This document shows, in pieces, positions 40,391 through 51,777 of a stretch of DNA of 64,000 bases. Source of the DNA: Serratia quinivorans (GTDB lineage Bacteria > Pseudomonadota > Gammaproteobacteria > Enterobacterales > Enterobacteriaceae). Made by a program: the position numbers and the translations under genes. Location of the stretch: assembly GCA_900457075.1 (NCBI GenBank), contig UGYN01000002.1:1426001-1490000 (forward strand), read 5' to 3'. The notes beneath the pieces were generated by a model that was given only the letters and a program-made list of their open reading frames with translations, ran no database searches and was not told where the DNA came from. Positions within the stretch are counted from its first letter, which is position 1, and each line of letters starts with the position of its first letter.

Positions 40391-41092
40391 ATGAAAGTAG
40401 GCATCATCGGCGCAATGGAGCAGGAAGTCACCCTGCTGCGCGATCAAATTGAAAACCGTCAGACCCTTCAACGCGCGGGCTGTGAAATCTATACCGGTCA
40501 GATCGGCGGTGTTGACGTGGCGCTGCTCAAATCCGGCATCGGTAAGGTTTCTGCCGCCATGGGCACCACCCTGCTGCTGGAGCACTGCAAGCCGGATCTG
40601 GTGATCAATACCGGTTCCGCCGGTGGCCTGGCCAGCACGCTGAAGGTCGGCGATATTGTGGTATCCGAAGAAGTACGCTACCACGATGCCGACGTGACCG
40701 CCTTTGGATACGAGCCAGGCCAGATGGCCGGCTGCCCGGCGGCGTTTGTGGCAGACGACGCGCTGATTGCGCTGGCCGAAAGCTGCATCAAGCAATTGAA
40801 CCTGAACGCTGTACGCGGCCTGATTTGCAGCGGCGATGCTTTCATTAACGGTGCAGAGCCACTGGCACGCATCCGCGCTACCTTCCCGAACGTGGCGGCA
40901 GTAGAAATGGAAGCAGCGGCAGTCGGGCACGTCTGCCACCTGTTCGGCACGCCGTTTGTGGTAGTGCGCGCTATCTCTGACGTGGCCGACAGCGAATCGC
41001 ACATGAGTTTTGAAGAGTTCCTTGTCGTGGCCGCCAAGCAATCTACGCTGATGGTCAACGCCATGCTGCAGACTCTGGCTAAGCGCGGTTGA
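40391..41092 (+). CDS. mtnN: 5'-methylthioadenosine/S-adenosylhomocysteine nucleosidase
   Basis: 233-residue MtnN (Pfs), which removes adenine from methylthioadenosine and S-adenosylhomocysteine and so feeds methionine salvage and the AI-2 precursor. N-terminus [20 protein letters not shown]; active-site Glu12 is visible; C-terminal [12 protein letters not shown] contains the catalytic Asp near 197. Divergent from dgt, with btuF starting two bases after the stop, as in E. coli (mtn-btuF-yadS). Confidence 0.98.
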   Translation: MKVGIIGAMEQEVTLLRDQIENRQTLQRAGCEIYTGQIGGVDVALLKSGIGKVSAAMGTTLLLEHCKPDLVINTGSAGGLASTLKVGDIVVSEEVRYHDADVTAFGYEPGQMAGCPAAFVADDALIALAESCIKQLNLNAVRGLICSGDAFINGAEPLARIRATFPNVAAVEMEAAAVGHVCHLFGTPFVVVRAISDVADSESHMSFEEFLVVAAKQSTLMVNAMLQTLAKRG

Positions 41093-41093
41093 T

Positions 41094-41900
41094 GTGACGC
41101 GACGCTTTTCAGCCCTGCTGTGGCTGCTGGCATTATGGATGGCGCTGCCTGCCGGCGCCGCCCAACGGGTGATCAGCCTGGCACCCAACACCACCGAGCT
41201 TGCCTATGCTGCCGGCATGGGCGATACCCTGCTGGCAGTGAGTGCTTATTCCGATTATCCCCCGGCGGCCAGCAAGCTGGAACAAGTCGCTTCCTGGCAA
41301 GGCATCAACCTGGAGCGGGTGCTGGCGCTAAAGCCGGATCTGATCCTGGCCTGGCGCGGCGGCAATCCACAACGGGTGCTGGATCAGATCGCCTCTTTTG
41401 GCATCCCGATCTTTTATGCCGATGCCACCACCATCGATGACATCGCCCAGCGGCTGGATGACCTGGCCCAATACAGCCCACACCCAGAACAAGCGCATCA
41501 GGCCGCGAACGCGATCCGTCAGCAAATTGCCGCGCTGAAAGCAAAATATCCGCACAGTCAGCCGCGACGGGTGTTGCTGCAATTCGGCACCCAGCCGCTG
41601 TTCACCAGCTCTGGCGCGACGTTGCAAAGTCAGGTGTTGTCGTTGTGCGGCGCAGAGAACATCTTTGCCGACAGCCGCATGCCGTGGCCGCAAATCAGCC
41701 GCGAGCAGGTACTGGCCCGCCAACCGCAGGCCATCATCATTACCGGTGACCAAAAGGAAATCGCCAGCGTGAAAGCCTTCTGGGCGCCGCAACTGCAGGT
41801 ACCGGTGCTTGCGGTGAATGGCGACTGGTTCAACCGCGCCGGCCCACGCATCATGCTGGCGGCCCAGCAACTGTGCAGTCAACTGGCGGAGATTCATTAA
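41094..41900 (+). CDS. btuF: Vitamin B12 periplasmic binding protein
   Basis: 268-residue BtuF, which delivers cobalamin to the BtuCD importer. GTG start at 41094 directly after the mtnN stop; signal peptide [20 protein letters not shown]. Mature protein opens [18 protein letters not shown] and contains [15 protein letters not shown] and the cobalamin-cleft segment [17 protein letters not shown]. Family length (E. coli 266). Tight coupling with mtnN and the TRIC-family gene implies one transcript. Confidence 0.96.
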   Translation: MTRRFSALLWLLALWMALPAGAAQRVISLAPNTTELAYAAGMGDTLLAVSAYSDYPPAASKLEQVASWQGINLERVLALKPDLILAWRGGNPQRVLDQIASFGIPIFYADATTIDDIAQRLDDLAQYSPHPEQAHQAANAIRQQIAALKAKYPHSQPRRVLLQFGTQPLFTSSGATLQSQVLSLCGAENIFADSRMPWPQISREQVLARQPQAIIITGDQKEIASVKAFWAPQLQVPVLAVNGDWFNRAGPRIMLAAQQLCSQLAEIH

Positions 41901-42514
41901 TGCTGGTGTTCTGGCTGGATATTCTCGGCACCGCGGTTTTCGCCATTTCCGGTGTGTTGTTGGCAGGCAAGTTGCGGATGGACCCGTTCGGCGTACTGGT
42001 ACTCGGCGTAGTCACGGCGGTCGGTGGCGGCACTATTCGCGATATGGCGTTAGCCAACGGGCCGGTATTCTGGGTGAAAGATCCGACCGACCTGGTGGTC
42101 GCCATGATCACCTGCGTGCTGACGCTGCTGCTGGTACGCCAGCCGCGCCGCCTGCCCAAGTGGATCCTGCCGGTGCTGGACGCCGTTGGGCTGGCGGTGT
42201 TTGTCGGCATCGGGGTCAATAAAGCCTTTGCGGCCGACGCCAGTCCGCTGGTGGCAATCTGCATGGGAGTGATCACCGGGGTCGGCGGCGGTATTATCCG
42301 CGATGTGCTGGCGCGGGAAATTCCGATGATTCTGCGAACTGAAATTTACGCCACCGCCTGTATTATCGGCGGCATTGTGCATGCTACGGCCTATGCGACC
42401 TTCGGTATGCCGCTGCAACAGGCAATGATGCTCGGCATGGGCATCACGCTGGCGATCCGCCTGGCGGCCATTCGCTGGCACCTGAAACTTCCCGCCTTTA
42501 TCCTCGAACGCTAA
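41900..42514 (+). CDS. yadS: TRIC-type membrane protein (YadS/UPF0126)
   Basis: 204-residue inner-membrane protein with two repeated UPF0126 (TRIC) units: VLVLGVVTAVGGGTIRDM near residue 35 and ICMGVITGVGGGIIRDVLA near residue 120, each a glycine-rich helix pair. Prokaryotic TRIC proteins are trimeric monovalent cation channels; the physiological role of the enterobacterial one is not settled. The ATG shares its A with the btuF stop (TAATG), so translation is coupled. A strong terminator follows. Confidence 0.93.
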   Translation: MLVFWLDILGTAVFAISGVLLAGKLRMDPFGVLVLGVVTAVGGGTIRDMALANGPVFWVKDPTDLVVAMITCVLTLLLVRQPRRLPKWILPVLDAVGLAVFVGIGVNKAFAADASPLVAICMGVITGVGGGIIRDVLAREIPMILRTEIYATACIIGGIVHATAYATFGMPLQQAMMLGMGITLAIRLAAIRWHLKLPAFILER

Positions 42515-42517
42515 ACC

Positions 42518-42543
42518 CTCCGCCCGGTTTCGGGCGGAGCTTT
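42518..42543 (+). terminator. Terminator of the mtnN-btuF-yadS operon
   Basis: CTCCGCCCG / CGGGCGGAG with a GTTT loop, then CTTTAT, four bases after the stop. Confidence 0.9.
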
Positions 42544-42740
42544 ATCAAGCTGTCACATTTCAAAACAGAATATTCGACCAATTAATGAGCAAAGTGTTAT
42601 TATCATTGCCTGAAAAATGCAGGGAAAACAATGTAATAAACTTTTTAACTCCAGGTTAATTATTATCCCGCCCTGTTAAATCTTATTAACTTTTTGCCGA
42701 TAAGCCACCATGTGATTGCTTACGGATGGCTATTCCCCAA

Positions 42741-42989
42741 ATGATGAAAAATATTCTGTTTTTATTCAGTGCGCTGCTGTGCAGCCCCCTCGTTTATGCC
42801 GGCGCCACCAGCGGGCAAATCGGTGTCAGCCTGACCATTACCCCAAAGTGCAGCGTGCGTACTGACGGCCCAGAGCCTCAGATAAAATGCGGCGGTACGG
42901 CCGATCCCCAGCCTAAAGTCACCCGCAGCCGGTTGCTGACCGAGGGTGAACATAATCCTCATCAGGAGCTGGTCACGGTGGAATGGTAG
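42741..42989 (+). CDS. Small secreted protein, spore-coat-U/pilin-like N-terminus
   Basis: 82 residues from ATG 42741 (an alternative ATG five codons earlier is possible). Signal peptide MMKNILFLFSALLCSPLVYA, then GATSGQIGVSLTITPKCSV, which resembles the first strand and Cys of SCPU (spore coat U) secreted proteins, and a second Cys in QIKCGGTA. It is too short for a whole SCPU domain (about 140). No function known. Absent between yadS and erpA in E. coli. Ends at a hairpin shared with erpA. Confidence 0.65.
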   Translation: MMKNILFLFSALLCSPLVYAGATSGQIGVSLTITPKCSVRTDGPEPQIKCGGTADPQPKVTRSRLLTEGEHNPHQELVTVEW

Positions 42990-42996
42990 CGATAAA

Positions 42997-43029
42997 AAAA
43001 CCCGCAAACCGGTGAGGTTGGCGGGTTTT
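42997..43029. terminator. Bidirectional terminator before erpA
   Basis: AAAACCCGC / GCGGGTTTT with an inner ACC/GGT extension; serves the small secreted protein gene on the plus strand and erpA on the minus strand. Confidence 0.85.
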
Positions 43030-43047
43030 ATACTGCAGCAGGCAGGA

Positions 43048-43392
43048 TCAGACGCTGAACGAGGATCCGCAGCCGCAGGTGGTTTTGGCGTTCGGGTTGG
43101 TCACCACGAAGCGGGAGCCTTCCAGCCCTTCGGTATAATCGACCGAACCGCCGACCAGATATTGCAGGCTCATCGGGTCTACCACCAGCGCAACCCCCTG
43201 CTTCTCGATGGTCATGTCGCCATCGTTGACCTTGTCGTCAAAAGTGAAGCCGTACTGGAATCCGCTGCAGCCGCCACCGGTAATATAAACCCGCAACTTC
43301 AGATCCGGATTTTCTTCATCAGCAATCAGGACTTTAACCTTGCTTGCTGCTGCCTCGGTAAATTGCAGGGGCAGTGCTGTTTCATCACTCAT
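43048..43392 (-). CDS. erpA: Iron-sulfur cluster insertion protein ErpA
   Basis: 114-residue A-type Fe-S carrier that delivers clusters to targets such as IspG/IspH. The three ligand cysteines are present: [10 protein letters not shown] (near 42) and [10 protein letters not shown] (near 106 and 108). Start at 43392 ([11 protein letters not shown]) gives the E. coli length; the upstream in-frame start at 43410 adds six residues without support. Confidence 0.97.
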   Translation of the reverse strand: MSDETALPLQFTEAAASKVKVLIADEENPDLKLRVYITGGGCSGFQYGFTFDDKVNDGDMTIEKQGVALVVDPMSLQYLVGGSVDYTEGLEGSRFVVTNPNAKTTCGCGSSFSV

Positions 43393-43481
43393 ACTCTTTA
43401 CTCCCAACATTGTTCTGCATCAGGTCGCTACAATGGCGGCCGGATTAATGTTATTGATTATCTAATACCTGAGTGTTGCGT

Positions 43482-44921
43482 TCAAGTATTCACCGCATTT
43501 GTTGTATCTTCTTTACCTGTTTTATCTGCCGCTTCACGCGCCTGCAGCGCTTCCTGACGCTGTAAGGTACGGGCCAATATTGAGGAATACAACGGCTTAC
43601 CGCCGAGGAACTGTGCTACCAAGGTAGCCCCCAGGCAGGTAATAATCATTGGCAGTATCAGCTGGTAGTTATCGGACATTTCCAGCACCAGCACAATACC
43701 GGTCAGCGGCGCACGCACCGTGGCGGCAAACAGGGCGCCCATTCCGGCAATGGCAAAGGTACCGGCCTCGATACCGTAGGCAGGGAACAGATGGGCACCG
43801 GCCAGGCCAAAAGCGGTGCCAAACAGCGTACCCAGCGCCAGCATCGGCGCAAAAATCCCGCCCGGCGCGCCGGAGCCAAAACATAACAGCGTGGTGATCA
43901 CCCGGGTAATAAAAATAAACATCAGCATGCCGACGCTGTAGTTACCTGCCGCGGCGATCGGGATCAGCCCAAAACCCCCGCCGGCCGCTTCCGGCTGGAT
44001 CAGCCCCAGAATGCCGCAAATGCCGCCAAGCAATCCGCCTATCAGCAAAACCTTACGCATTTTGCCGCCGTGCAGGCGAGCGAACATGTCCTGGGTGCGG
44101 AAAATCAGCGCGTTGAACATCACGCCCACCGCACCAAAGATCGCCCCCAGCACCAAGTACAGCCAAAGGGTATTAATCGGTGCCGAAGAGAGCTTGCCCA
44201 CCGCGATCACCGAACCCTCGCCGTTGAACAGCTGGAACACCACGCTCGACATAATGACGCCGATAAATACCGCTTTAATCGAGATCAGGTTATAGCGGAA
44301 CTGCGGACGCATCTCTTCAATAATAAACAAAATGCCTGCCAGCGGCGCGTTGAAGGCGGCGGAAAGGCCGGCAGCCGCACCGGTAGCCAATAGCGAATGG
44401 CGTGCTTCGGCACCGCGCAGGCGGAAGATATCCAGCACCATGCGCCCGACGTTGCCGCCCATTTGTACCGTTGGCCCTTCACGCCCCAGCACCATGCCTG
44501 CCCCCAGCGTTCCCATGCCGCCGATAAACTTCACCGGGATCACCCGCCACCAGCGCACCGGGCGCAACTCTTCCAACGCCCCTTCGATCTCCGGGATACC
44601 CGAACCGCCCGCCTCCGGGGCAAAACGGTGCACCAGGTAGTACCCCAACACCGCCAGCGCGGCGGAAATAATAAAGGCCAGCGGCCAAACCAGGATCCAA
44701 TAATCGGCGACCTGTGCCAGCCCGGACAAACGCTGTTGCTGCACCCAATCCACCGCTTTATCAAAGGCCACGCCGAGCAAACCCGCCAGGGTTCCCACCA
44801 GTGCCGCCATCAACAGGATCGCCACCGGCGTTTTATCCCGGCGTATAAGCTGGCGCACCGCGTCGCTACGTTTCAGGCGCGGAGCGCGCGCTAGCGGCGG
44901 TTGTTGCTGTAATTCAGTCAT
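43482..44921 (-). CDS. clcA: H+/Cl- antiporter ClcA
   Basis: 479-residue CLC exchanger used in extreme acid resistance. Selectivity-filter motifs: [11 protein letters not shown] (near 106), [11 protein letters not shown] with the gating Glu (near 148), FIIEEMRPQ with the proton-path Glu (near 203), and [11 protein letters not shown] (near 354). The presence of both glutamates argues for exchange rather than a channel. Co-directional with erpA, as in E. coli. Confidence 0.97.
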   Translation of the reverse strand: MTELQQQPPLARAPRLKRSDAVRQLIRRDKTPVAILLMAALVGTLAGLLGVAFDKAVDWVQQQRLSGLAQVADYWILVWPLAFIISAALAVLGYYLVHRFAPEAGGSGIPEIEGALEELRPVRWWRVIPVKFIGGMGTLGAGMVLGREGPTVQMGGNVGRMVLDIFRLRGAEARHSLLATGAAAGLSAAFNAPLAGILFIIEEMRPQFRYNLISIKAVFIGVIMSSVVFQLFNGEGSVIAVGKLSSAPINTLWLYLVLGAIFGAVGVMFNALIFRTQDMFARLHGGKMRKVLLIGGLLGGICGILGLIQPEAAGGGFGLIPIAAAGNYSVGMLMFIFITRVITTLLCFGSGAPGGIFAPMLALGTLFGTAFGLAGAHLFPAYGIEAGTFAIAGMGALFAATVRAPLTGIVLVLEMSDNYQLILPMIITCLGATLVAQFLGGKPLYSSILARTLQRQEALQAREAADKTGKEDTTNAVNT

Positions 44922-45099
44922 AATGGGTTATTCATTAATGGAATCAAATGTAATACAAATAGGCCAGCTGATTATTCTAGCCTACCCGCTGACTGACCGC
45001 CCCTCTAAATAGGTATCTGACTGTGATCGTTTCATATCGGCGAACACTTCACTAGAATAGCGCGGTCAAATCATTCAAACAGAATCCAGGAGCCGATTT

Positions 45100-46389
45100 A
45101 TGAGCTTACACAGCAAGTCCGAAAGTCTGTATGCCCAGGCAAAACAGGTAATCCCAGGCGGGGTTAACTCTCCGGTGCGTGCATTCAACGGCGTTGGCGG
45201 TGTGCCGCTGTTTATCGAACGGGCGGACGGGGCTTACCTGTTCGACGTCGACGGCAAAGCCTATATCGACTACGTCGGTTCCTGGGGCCCAATGGTATTG
45301 GGGCACAACCACCCGGCGATCCGCAACGCGGTCATCGAAGCGGCGCAGCGCGGCCTGAGCTTTGGCGCGCCCACCGAGATGGAAGTCAAAATGGCGGAGC
45401 TGGTTACCGAACTGGTGCCGACCATGGATATGGTACGCATGGTGAACTCGGGGACCGAAGCCACCATGAGCGCCATTCGCCTGGCGCGCGGCTACACCAA
45501 CCGCGATAAAATCATCAAGTTTGAAGGCTGTTACCACGGCCACGCGGACTGCCTGCTGGTGAAAGCCGGTTCCGGCGCGCTGACCCTGGGCCAGCCAAAC
45601 TCCCCGGGCGTGCCGGCTGACTTTGCCAAGCACACCCTGACCTGCACCTTTAACGATCTGGACTCGGTACGCACCGCATTTGAGCAGTACCCTTCCGAGA
45701 TCGCCTGCATCATCGTCGAACCGGTCGCCGGTAACATGAACTGCGTACCGCCACTGCCAGAATTCCTGCCGGGCCTGCGTGCGCTGTGCGACAAGTACGG
45801 CGCACTGCTGATTATCGACGAAGTCATGACCGGCTTCCGCGTGGCGCTGGCCGGGGCACAATCCTATTACGATGTGGTGCCTGACCTCACCTGTCTGGGT
45901 AAAATCATCGGTGGCGGCATGCCTGTTGGCGCATTCGGCGGCCGACGTGAAGTGATGGCAGCGCTGGCACCTACCGGCCCGGTCTATCAGGCGGGCACGC
46001 TGTCCGGTAACCCGATTGCGATGGCGGCAGGCTTTGCCTGCCTGACCGAAGTTTCACAGGTCGGTGTCCACCAGACGCTGACCGAACTGACCGATATGCT
46101 GGCAGCCGGCCTGCTGCACGCGGCTAAAGAAGAAAACGTCGCGCTGGTGGTGAACCACGTTGGCGGCATGTTCGGCCTGTTCTTTACCGATGCGCCGTCA
46201 GTCACCAGTTATCAGGACGTGATGCAGTGCGATGTAGAGCGCTTCAAGCGTTTCTTCCATCTGATGCTGGAGGAAGGGGTTTATCTGGCGCCTTCTGCCT
46301 TCGAGGCCGGCTTTATGTCCATTGCTCACAGCAAAGAAGACATTCAGCGCACTATAGATGCCGCGCGCCGCTGCTTCGCCAAACTGTAA
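45100..46389 (+). CDS. hemL: Glutamate-1-semialdehyde 2,1-aminomutase
   Basis: 429-residue PLP aminomutase that makes 5-aminolevulinate for heme. N-terminus [17 protein letters not shown], substrate loop [17 protein letters not shown], and the PLP-lysine segment [20 protein letters not shown] near residue 265. Length as in E. coli (426). It has AGGAG before the ATG and a strong terminator after the stop. Confidence 0.98.
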   Translation: MSLHSKSESLYAQAKQVIPGGVNSPVRAFNGVGGVPLFIERADGAYLFDVDGKAYIDYVGSWGPMVLGHNHPAIRNAVIEAAQRGLSFGAPTEMEVKMAELVTELVPTMDMVRMVNSGTEATMSAIRLARGYTNRDKIIKFEGCYHGHADCLLVKAGSGALTLGQPNSPGVPADFAKHTLTCTFNDLDSVRTAFEQYPSEIACIIVEPVAGNMNCVPPLPEFLPGLRALCDKYGALLIIDEVMTGFRVALAGAQSYYDVVPDLTCLGKIIGGGMPVGAFGGRREVMAALAPTGPVYQAGTLSGNPIAMAAGFACLTEVSQVGVHQTLTELTDMLAAGLLHAAKEENVALVVNHVGGMFGLFFTDAPSVTSYQDVMQCDVERFKRFFHLMLEEGVYLAPSAFEAGFMSIAHSKEDIQRTIDAARRCFAKL

Positions 46390-46405
46390 GTTTCGGCTAT
46401 CCAAT

Positions 46406-46432
46406 AAAAACGGGCGCTCAGCGCCCGTTTTT
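46406..46432. terminator. Bidirectional terminator between hemL and ampE
   Basis: AAAAACGGGCGC / GCGCCCGTTTTT, a 12-bp perfect inverted repeat with a TCA loop, between convergent genes. Confidence 0.95.
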
Positions 46433-46449
46433 ATTTCCAAATTTCGCCG

Positions 46450-47313
46450 TCAGAGCAAAGTACCGTAAATCGTCAGCAGGGCTACCACCACCACGATAAT
46501 CATCGTCACCTTACGTGCCAGGGTTACCGCCGCCCGCGGGGTCTGCACCGGATCCATATGGGGATCACGCGCCAGTGAGAACTGTGCCAGCCGCGTCAGC
46601 ACCTGATACTGCGAAGAATGGAGATCGCCCAGCGATGCAAACCATGCCGGCAGTGCTCGCTCACCATGTCCAAACAGGGCGTAAGCCACACCGGCCAGAC
46701 GCACCGGGATCCAGTCCAGCCAGTTCAACAGATGATCGATGCCCGACTGCGAACGCTCCAGCGGGGTATTATGGCGCGCCAACCAGGTCTGGTAAGCACG
46801 CAGGAAGGAGTAGCCCGCCAGCGCAATCGGCCCATAAGGCCCGCAGACCACGAACCAGAACAGCGGTGCCAGATAATAACGGAAGTTAATCCACAGCAAC
46901 GCATTTTGCAGTTCACGCAGGCGCAGCTCTTCGCTGCAATCCACCGGCAAACCGTGGATCAGTGCCAGCTCCTCCGCCATCTGGTCGCTGGCATGAGCAT
47001 CTCCCTGCCGCGCCGCTTTCAGATAGGCGCGATAGTGTTTACGCTTGATGCCCGCACCCACACACAGCAAATCAATAACGATCCACAGCAACAGCGTCAC
47101 TACGCCGAAAAACAGCCCTTGAGACAGCCACAGAATGCCCCCGACCACCACCATCCAGGCCAGGGTCATCAGCAACGTCTGCGCCAGCGAGAACCGATGC
47201 AGCCGATGAAACACCACCTCCAGGCGATGGTCCAACTGCCAATGCTCACCCAGCTTGAACAAACGTTCCCACGCCAGAACCAGTAACAGCGTAAACAGCG
47301 TAAACAGCGTCAT
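46450..47313 (-). CDS. ampE: AmpE inner-membrane regulator protein
   Basis: 287-residue AmpE, a CobD/CbiB-like membrane protein co-transcribed with ampD in enterobacteria and linked to beta-lactamase induction. Four or so hydrophobic segments: [19 protein letters not shown], residues 45-85, residues 140-165 and the C-terminus ([13 protein letters not shown]). Motif [16 protein letters not shown]. The ATG overlaps the TAA of a short upstream frame (TAATG) that looks like the tail of ampD. Convergent with hemL. Confidence 0.93.
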   Translation of the reverse strand: MTLFTLFTLLLVLAWERLFKLGEHWQLDHRLEVVFHRLHRFSLAQTLLMTLAWMVVVGGILWLSQGLFFGVVTLLLWIVIDLLCVGAGIKRKHYRAYLKAARQGDAHASDQMAEELALIHGLPVDCSEELRLRELQNALLWINFRYYLAPLFWFVVCGPYGPIALAGYSFLRAYQTWLARHNTPLERSQSGIDHLLNWLDWIPVRLAGVAYALFGHGERALPAWFASLGDLHSSQYQVLTRLAQFSLARDPHMDPVQTPRAAVTLARKVTMIIVVVVALLTIYGTLL

Positions 47314-47423
47314 TAGCGACTCCTCTCCCTTTCCATTGTTCCAAGCATAGCGTCATCGGGCTTGCCGGGTTGTTCCAGAGATGCCAGATTTAAATCCCGC
47401 TCAAATATCGCCGCTGGATCGGA
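47313..47423 (-). pseudogene. ampD: Probable C-terminal remnant of ampD
   Basis: In enterobacteria ampD lies directly upstream of ampE and divergent from nadC. Here only 215 bases separate ampE and nadC, too few for a 180-190-residue amidase gene. The last 36 codons before ampE are open (DPAAIFERDLNLASLEQPGK then PDDAMLG) and end in TAA overlapping the ampE ATG. DPxxxFE/DW-like spacing recalls the DPGPAFDW near the end of AmpD, but the match is short. An in-frame stop lies just upstream, and no start or zinc-ligand motif remains. The divergent nadC promoter must lie in the same gap, which also has a stem ACCACCGC / GCGGTGGT at 47446-47464. Confidence 0.5.
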
Positions 47424-47486
47424 TTAATACCAGATTAGCGGTGCAACCACCGCGCTGCGGTGGTACTTATCATGGCAACAGAGTAG

Positions 47487-48419
<933 letters not shown>

Positions 48420-48434
48420 ACTCCGTCATCCCTG

Positions 48435-48462
48435 CCTCCCTGTCCATCGGGGAGGTATTTTC
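48435..48462 (+). terminator. Terminator after nadC
   Basis: CCTCCC / GGGAGG stem followed by TATTTTCT, 16 bases after the stop; separates nadC from the pilus genes. Confidence 0.7.
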
Positions 48463-48617
48463 TCGTCAGAATTGCGAAGCTCGCCCCATCTTTTTTCTTT
48501 CCTCTGCAATGCGGATAAATTGCTGTGGAACTGCGCCCAAAAACGACCATAACCCGCTCGAAACCCACGTCCTGTACGCTTACCTTTGCTTCCACATTCA
48601 CACGGAGGCAACAACAG

Positions 48618-49067
48618 ATGGAAACACAGCGCGGCTTTACCCTAATCGAACTGATGGTGGTGATCGCCATTATCGCCATCCTGAGCGCCATAGGCATTCC
48701 CGCCTACCAGCGCTATATCCAAAAAGCAGCGATGACCGACATGCTGCAAACCATGACGCCGTATAAACTGGCCGTTGAGTTGTGCGTGCTCGACACTGGC
48801 GCGCCAACCGGCTGTAACGCCGGCAGCCAAGGTATCCCTGCCGGTGATGCCTCACGCTACGTCAGCGCAGTCAAGGTCACCCAGGGCGTGATCTCACTGA
48901 CCGGTACGCAAACGCTGCAAGGGCTGACGGTCGCACTAACCCCAACCCAAAACGCCAGCGGCCTGACACGCTGGACACGTCAGTGCACCAGCAGCAACGC
49001 CAATCTGCAGGAAACCTGTCAGGAAGTTTTCCGTTTTGACACCACCGCAACGGCACCAACGCCATGA
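48618..49067 (+). CDS. ppdD: Type IV pilin PpdD (prepilin)
   Basis: 149-residue major type IV pilin precursor. The short leader METQRG precedes FTLIELMVVIAIIAILSAIG, the classic methylated N-terminus with Glu5 and the cleavage site G-F; prepilin peptidase is not in the window. The globular domain has two Cys pairs (LCVLDTGAPTGC and QCTSSNANLQETC). The start at 48618 follows GGAGG; the longer frame from 48525 is rejected because the leader must be short. First gene of ppdD-hofB-hofC; hofB overlaps by four bases. Confidence 0.95.
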   Translation: METQRGFTLIELMVVIAIIAILSAIGIPAYQRYIQKAAMTDMLQTMTPYKLAVELCVLDTGAPTGCNAGSQGIPAGDASRYVSAVKVTQGVISLTGTQTLQGLTVALTPTQNASGLTRWTRQCTSSNANLQETCQEVFRFDTTATAPTP

Positions 49068-50509
49068 GTACGGCAATCAGTGACGAAATCCATGCGCTGT
49101 GCCGCCGTTATCAGGCACTGGCTCTCAGCGAAGATCGGTACTGCCTGAATGTGGCCCTGACGGCAGAGGCGCCACAGGCGCTGCTGTCGGCGCTGCGTTT
49201 CGCCACCGGCAAGCGCATTCATCTGGAACAGTGGCCGGCCGCCCGGCTGGAAATGGAACTGAACCAACGACAAATACAAGGCGATCGACTCCCGCAAGAA
49301 GTGCCGGAGACACAACCTGATGCACCCTCATTAAACGACGACAGCGACGCTCCCGTTGTGCAGTTTATCAATCAGACGCTGCGCATCGCCATTCAACGGC
49401 GTGCCTCGGATATTCATTTCGAGCCTTACCAACAGACGCTACGTATCCGCCTGCGGATCGACGGGGTACTGCAGGCGATAACCTCACCGCCATTCACGCT
49501 CGCCGCTCGCCTCATCGCCCGGCTGAAGATCATGAGGCAGTTGGACATTGCCGAACGTCGCCTGCCACAGGATGGCCAGCTCAGCGTGCAATTGGATAAC
49601 GCCAGTTACTCAATGCGCATCGCCACCCTGCCCACGCTGCACGGCGAAAAAGTGGTGCTGCGAGTCCTGCAAACCGAACGCCAGGAGCTACCGCTGGATC
49701 GGCTGGGAATGGATCCGCCGGCGTTGGCGGAGTTTGCCGCGGCATTGTCCTGTCCACAGGGTATGATCCTGGTCACCGGCCCGACCGGCAGTGGTAAAAC
49801 CGTGACGCTTTACAGCGGCCTGCGTCAGTTGAATGATGCGCAAAGTAATTTATGCAGCGTCGAGGATCCGATCGAGATCCCGTTGTTTGGCGTTAACCAG
49901 ACGCAAATCAATGCCAAAACCGACCTGGATTTTTCCCGCGTTTTACGCGCCTTACTGCGACAAGATCCGGACGTGATCATGATCGGTGAAATCCGCGACG
50001 GGGAAACGGCAGAGATCGCGGTTAAAGCCGCGCAAACCGGCCATCTGGTGCTATCTACATTGCACACCAACTCCACCAGCGAAACCCTGACGCGCCTGAC
50101 CCATATGGGGATTCCCGGCTATCTGACTGCCGCCTGCCTGAAGCTGGTGATAGCCCAACGGCTGGTGCGCAAACTTTGCAGCCACTGCCGCTATCAGCAA
50201 AGCCAGCCCGTACGCTTCCCTGCCGCCATTTGGGCCACGCCCCTGCTGCCCTGGCAGGCTGATGGTTGCGAACACTGCTTTAGCGGCTACTACGGCCGCA
50301 CCGGGGTATATGAATTACTGACTATCACCCCAGAGGTACAGGCCGGGCTGTTACGGGGCGCCGCCCCTGGTGAACTGGCCGACATTGCCCAACAGCAAGG
50401 GCAGACAACGCTGCTGCAAGCCGGGTTAACGCTGGTTTCGCAAGGTACCACATCGCTGGAAGAGGTATATCGCATTGTCGGCATCATTGCCGGTGAGGAG
50501 GTAACGTGA
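49064..50509 (+). CDS. hofB: Type IV pilus assembly ATPase (PilB/GspE family)
   Basis: 481-residue extension ATPase. Walker A GPTGSGKTVTLYSG near residue 240, Asp box (CSVEDPIEI), Walker B IMIGEIRDGETAEIA near 305, His box (HLVLSTLHTNS), and the zinc-binding tetracysteine domain (LCSHCRY ... CEHCFSGYYGRTG near 375-410). The N-terminal domain is short, as in HofB rather than PilB. ATGA overlap with ppdD; hofC overlaps its stop. Confidence 0.93.
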   Translation: MSTAISDEIHALCRRYQALALSEDRYCLNVALTAEAPQALLSALRFATGKRIHLEQWPAARLEMELNQRQIQGDRLPQEVPETQPDAPSLNDDSDAPVVQFINQTLRIAIQRRASDIHFEPYQQTLRIRLRIDGVLQAITSPPFTLAARLIARLKIMRQLDIAERRLPQDGQLSVQLDNASYSMRIATLPTLHGEKVVLRVLQTERQELPLDRLGMDPPALAEFAAALSCPQGMILVTGPTGSGKTVTLYSGLRQLNDAQSNLCSVEDPIEIPLFGVNQTQINAKTDLDFSRVLRALLRQDPDVIMIGEIRDGETAEIAVKAAQTGHLVLSTLHTNSTSETLTRLTHMGIPGYLTAACLKLVIAQRLVRKLCSHCRYQQSQPVRFPAAIWATPLLPWQADGCEHCFSGYYGRTGVYELLTITPEVQAGLLRGAAPGELADIAQQQGQTTLLQAGLTLVSQGTTSLEEVYRIVGIIAGEEVT

Positions 50510-51705
50510 AAGCGCTGCGCCTTTTCCTCTGGCAGGCGATTGACCCTCAGGGTCAACTGCGTCAGGGCGAACTGATGTGCAGCGAAAAGAATTTGGTCAA
50601 CCACTGGTTGATCGAACAAGGGCTACAACCCTGCCAAATTAACAGCGGGAAACGCATTGCCCCCAGTCAGTGGCGCGGCGAACCCTTGATCCAGTTCACC
50701 CGCCAACTTGCCACCCTGCTGCAGGCCGGGTTGCCGCTGGTCAGCGGGTTGCAATTGCTGGCGGCAGAACACCCGTCTGCCGCCTGGCGCTGTCTGCTGC
50801 GGGACATCAGCGAACAGGTGCGGCAAGGCCAACCCTTTTCCGAGGTTATCGCCGGGCAACATGCCATCTTTCCTCTGATCTACCGCCAGTTGATCGCCAT
50901 TGGGGAACTGACCGGCCACCTGGATCAGTGCTGTTTGCAACTGGCCCAACAGCAGGAAGCACAGCAAAAACTGCAGAAGAAAGTGGTTAAGGCGCTGCGT
51001 TATCCCTTGTTTATCTGCGCAGTAGCGCTGTTGGTGAGCATTCTGATGTTGGTCATGGTGTTACCGGAATTTGCCGGCGTCTATCAGTCCTTCAATGCGC
51101 CGCTGCCGTGGTTTACCCAGGGGCTGCTGAACCTTTCTACCTGGTTGATCCACGGCGGCCCCTGGCTGGTGACGGGGATGGGTTGCACAATATTTGCTTA
51201 TTTTCGAAGACTGCACCCGCAGTCACACTGGCGCAGGCGCGAACAGGCGGCATTACTGCGCCTGCCGCTGATCGCTCAATTGATCAAGGGCGGTTGCCTG
51301 AGCCAAATATTCCGCATTCTGGCCATGACTCAACAGGCCGGGCTCACGTTGGTTGAAGGATTGAATGCCGCAGCGCTGTCGGTGGACAACCTGTTTTACC
51401 GACAGGCGATGGAGAAGGTGCAGCACCAGATAGCGCAGGGTCAGACTTTCCACAGTGCGTTGGGGGAACAGGCACTTTTCCCCCCGCTTTGTCAGCAGTT
51501 AGTCCGGGTGGGCGAAGAATCCGGCTCGTTAGATACGCTGTTGGGCAAGCTGGCGCTGTGGCATGAGCAGCAAACTTTTGAGTTGGCCGATACGCTGGCG
51601 CAAACGCTGGAACCGATATTGATGCTGGTGGTGGGCGGGATCGTCGGCACGCTGGTGATCGCCATGTATTTGCCGATATTCCAGTTGGGAAATGTTTTGG
51701 GGTAA
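50506..51705 (+). CDS. hofC: Type IV pilus inner-membrane platform protein (PilC/GspF family)
   Basis: 399 residues with two GspF repeats (about 60-190 and 260-390) separated by membrane segments (YPLFICAVALLVSILMLVMV near 170; another near 215; C-terminal ILMLVVGGIVGTLVIAMYLP). FTRQLATLLQAGLPLVSGLQ is the family signature. GTG start overlapping the hofB stop. Intact, so the three-gene pilus module is complete; other pilus components (secretin, prepilin peptidase) must lie elsewhere. Confidence 0.93.
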   Translation: MKALRLFLWQAIDPQGQLRQGELMCSEKNLVNHWLIEQGLQPCQINSGKRIAPSQWRGEPLIQFTRQLATLLQAGLPLVSGLQLLAAEHPSAAWRCLLRDISEQVRQGQPFSEVIAGQHAIFPLIYRQLIAIGELTGHLDQCCLQLAQQQEAQQKLQKKVVKALRYPLFICAVALLVSILMLVMVLPEFAGVYQSFNAPLPWFTQGLLNLSTWLIHGGPWLVTGMGCTIFAYFRRLHPQSHWRRREQAALLRLPLIAQLIKGGCLSQIFRILAMTQQAGLTLVEGLNAAALSVDNLFYRQAMEKVQHQIAQGQTFHSALGEQALFPPLCQQLVRVGEESGSLDTLLGKLALWHEQQTFELADTLAQTLEPILMLVVGGIVGTLVIAMYLPIFQLGNVLG

Positions 51706-51777
51706 GTTCTGGAAAACCTTGAGTGCAGTGCAGCACCGAACTGCGCCCAAGGTTTGGTCAGGCTGAAGCGAGCCGGA

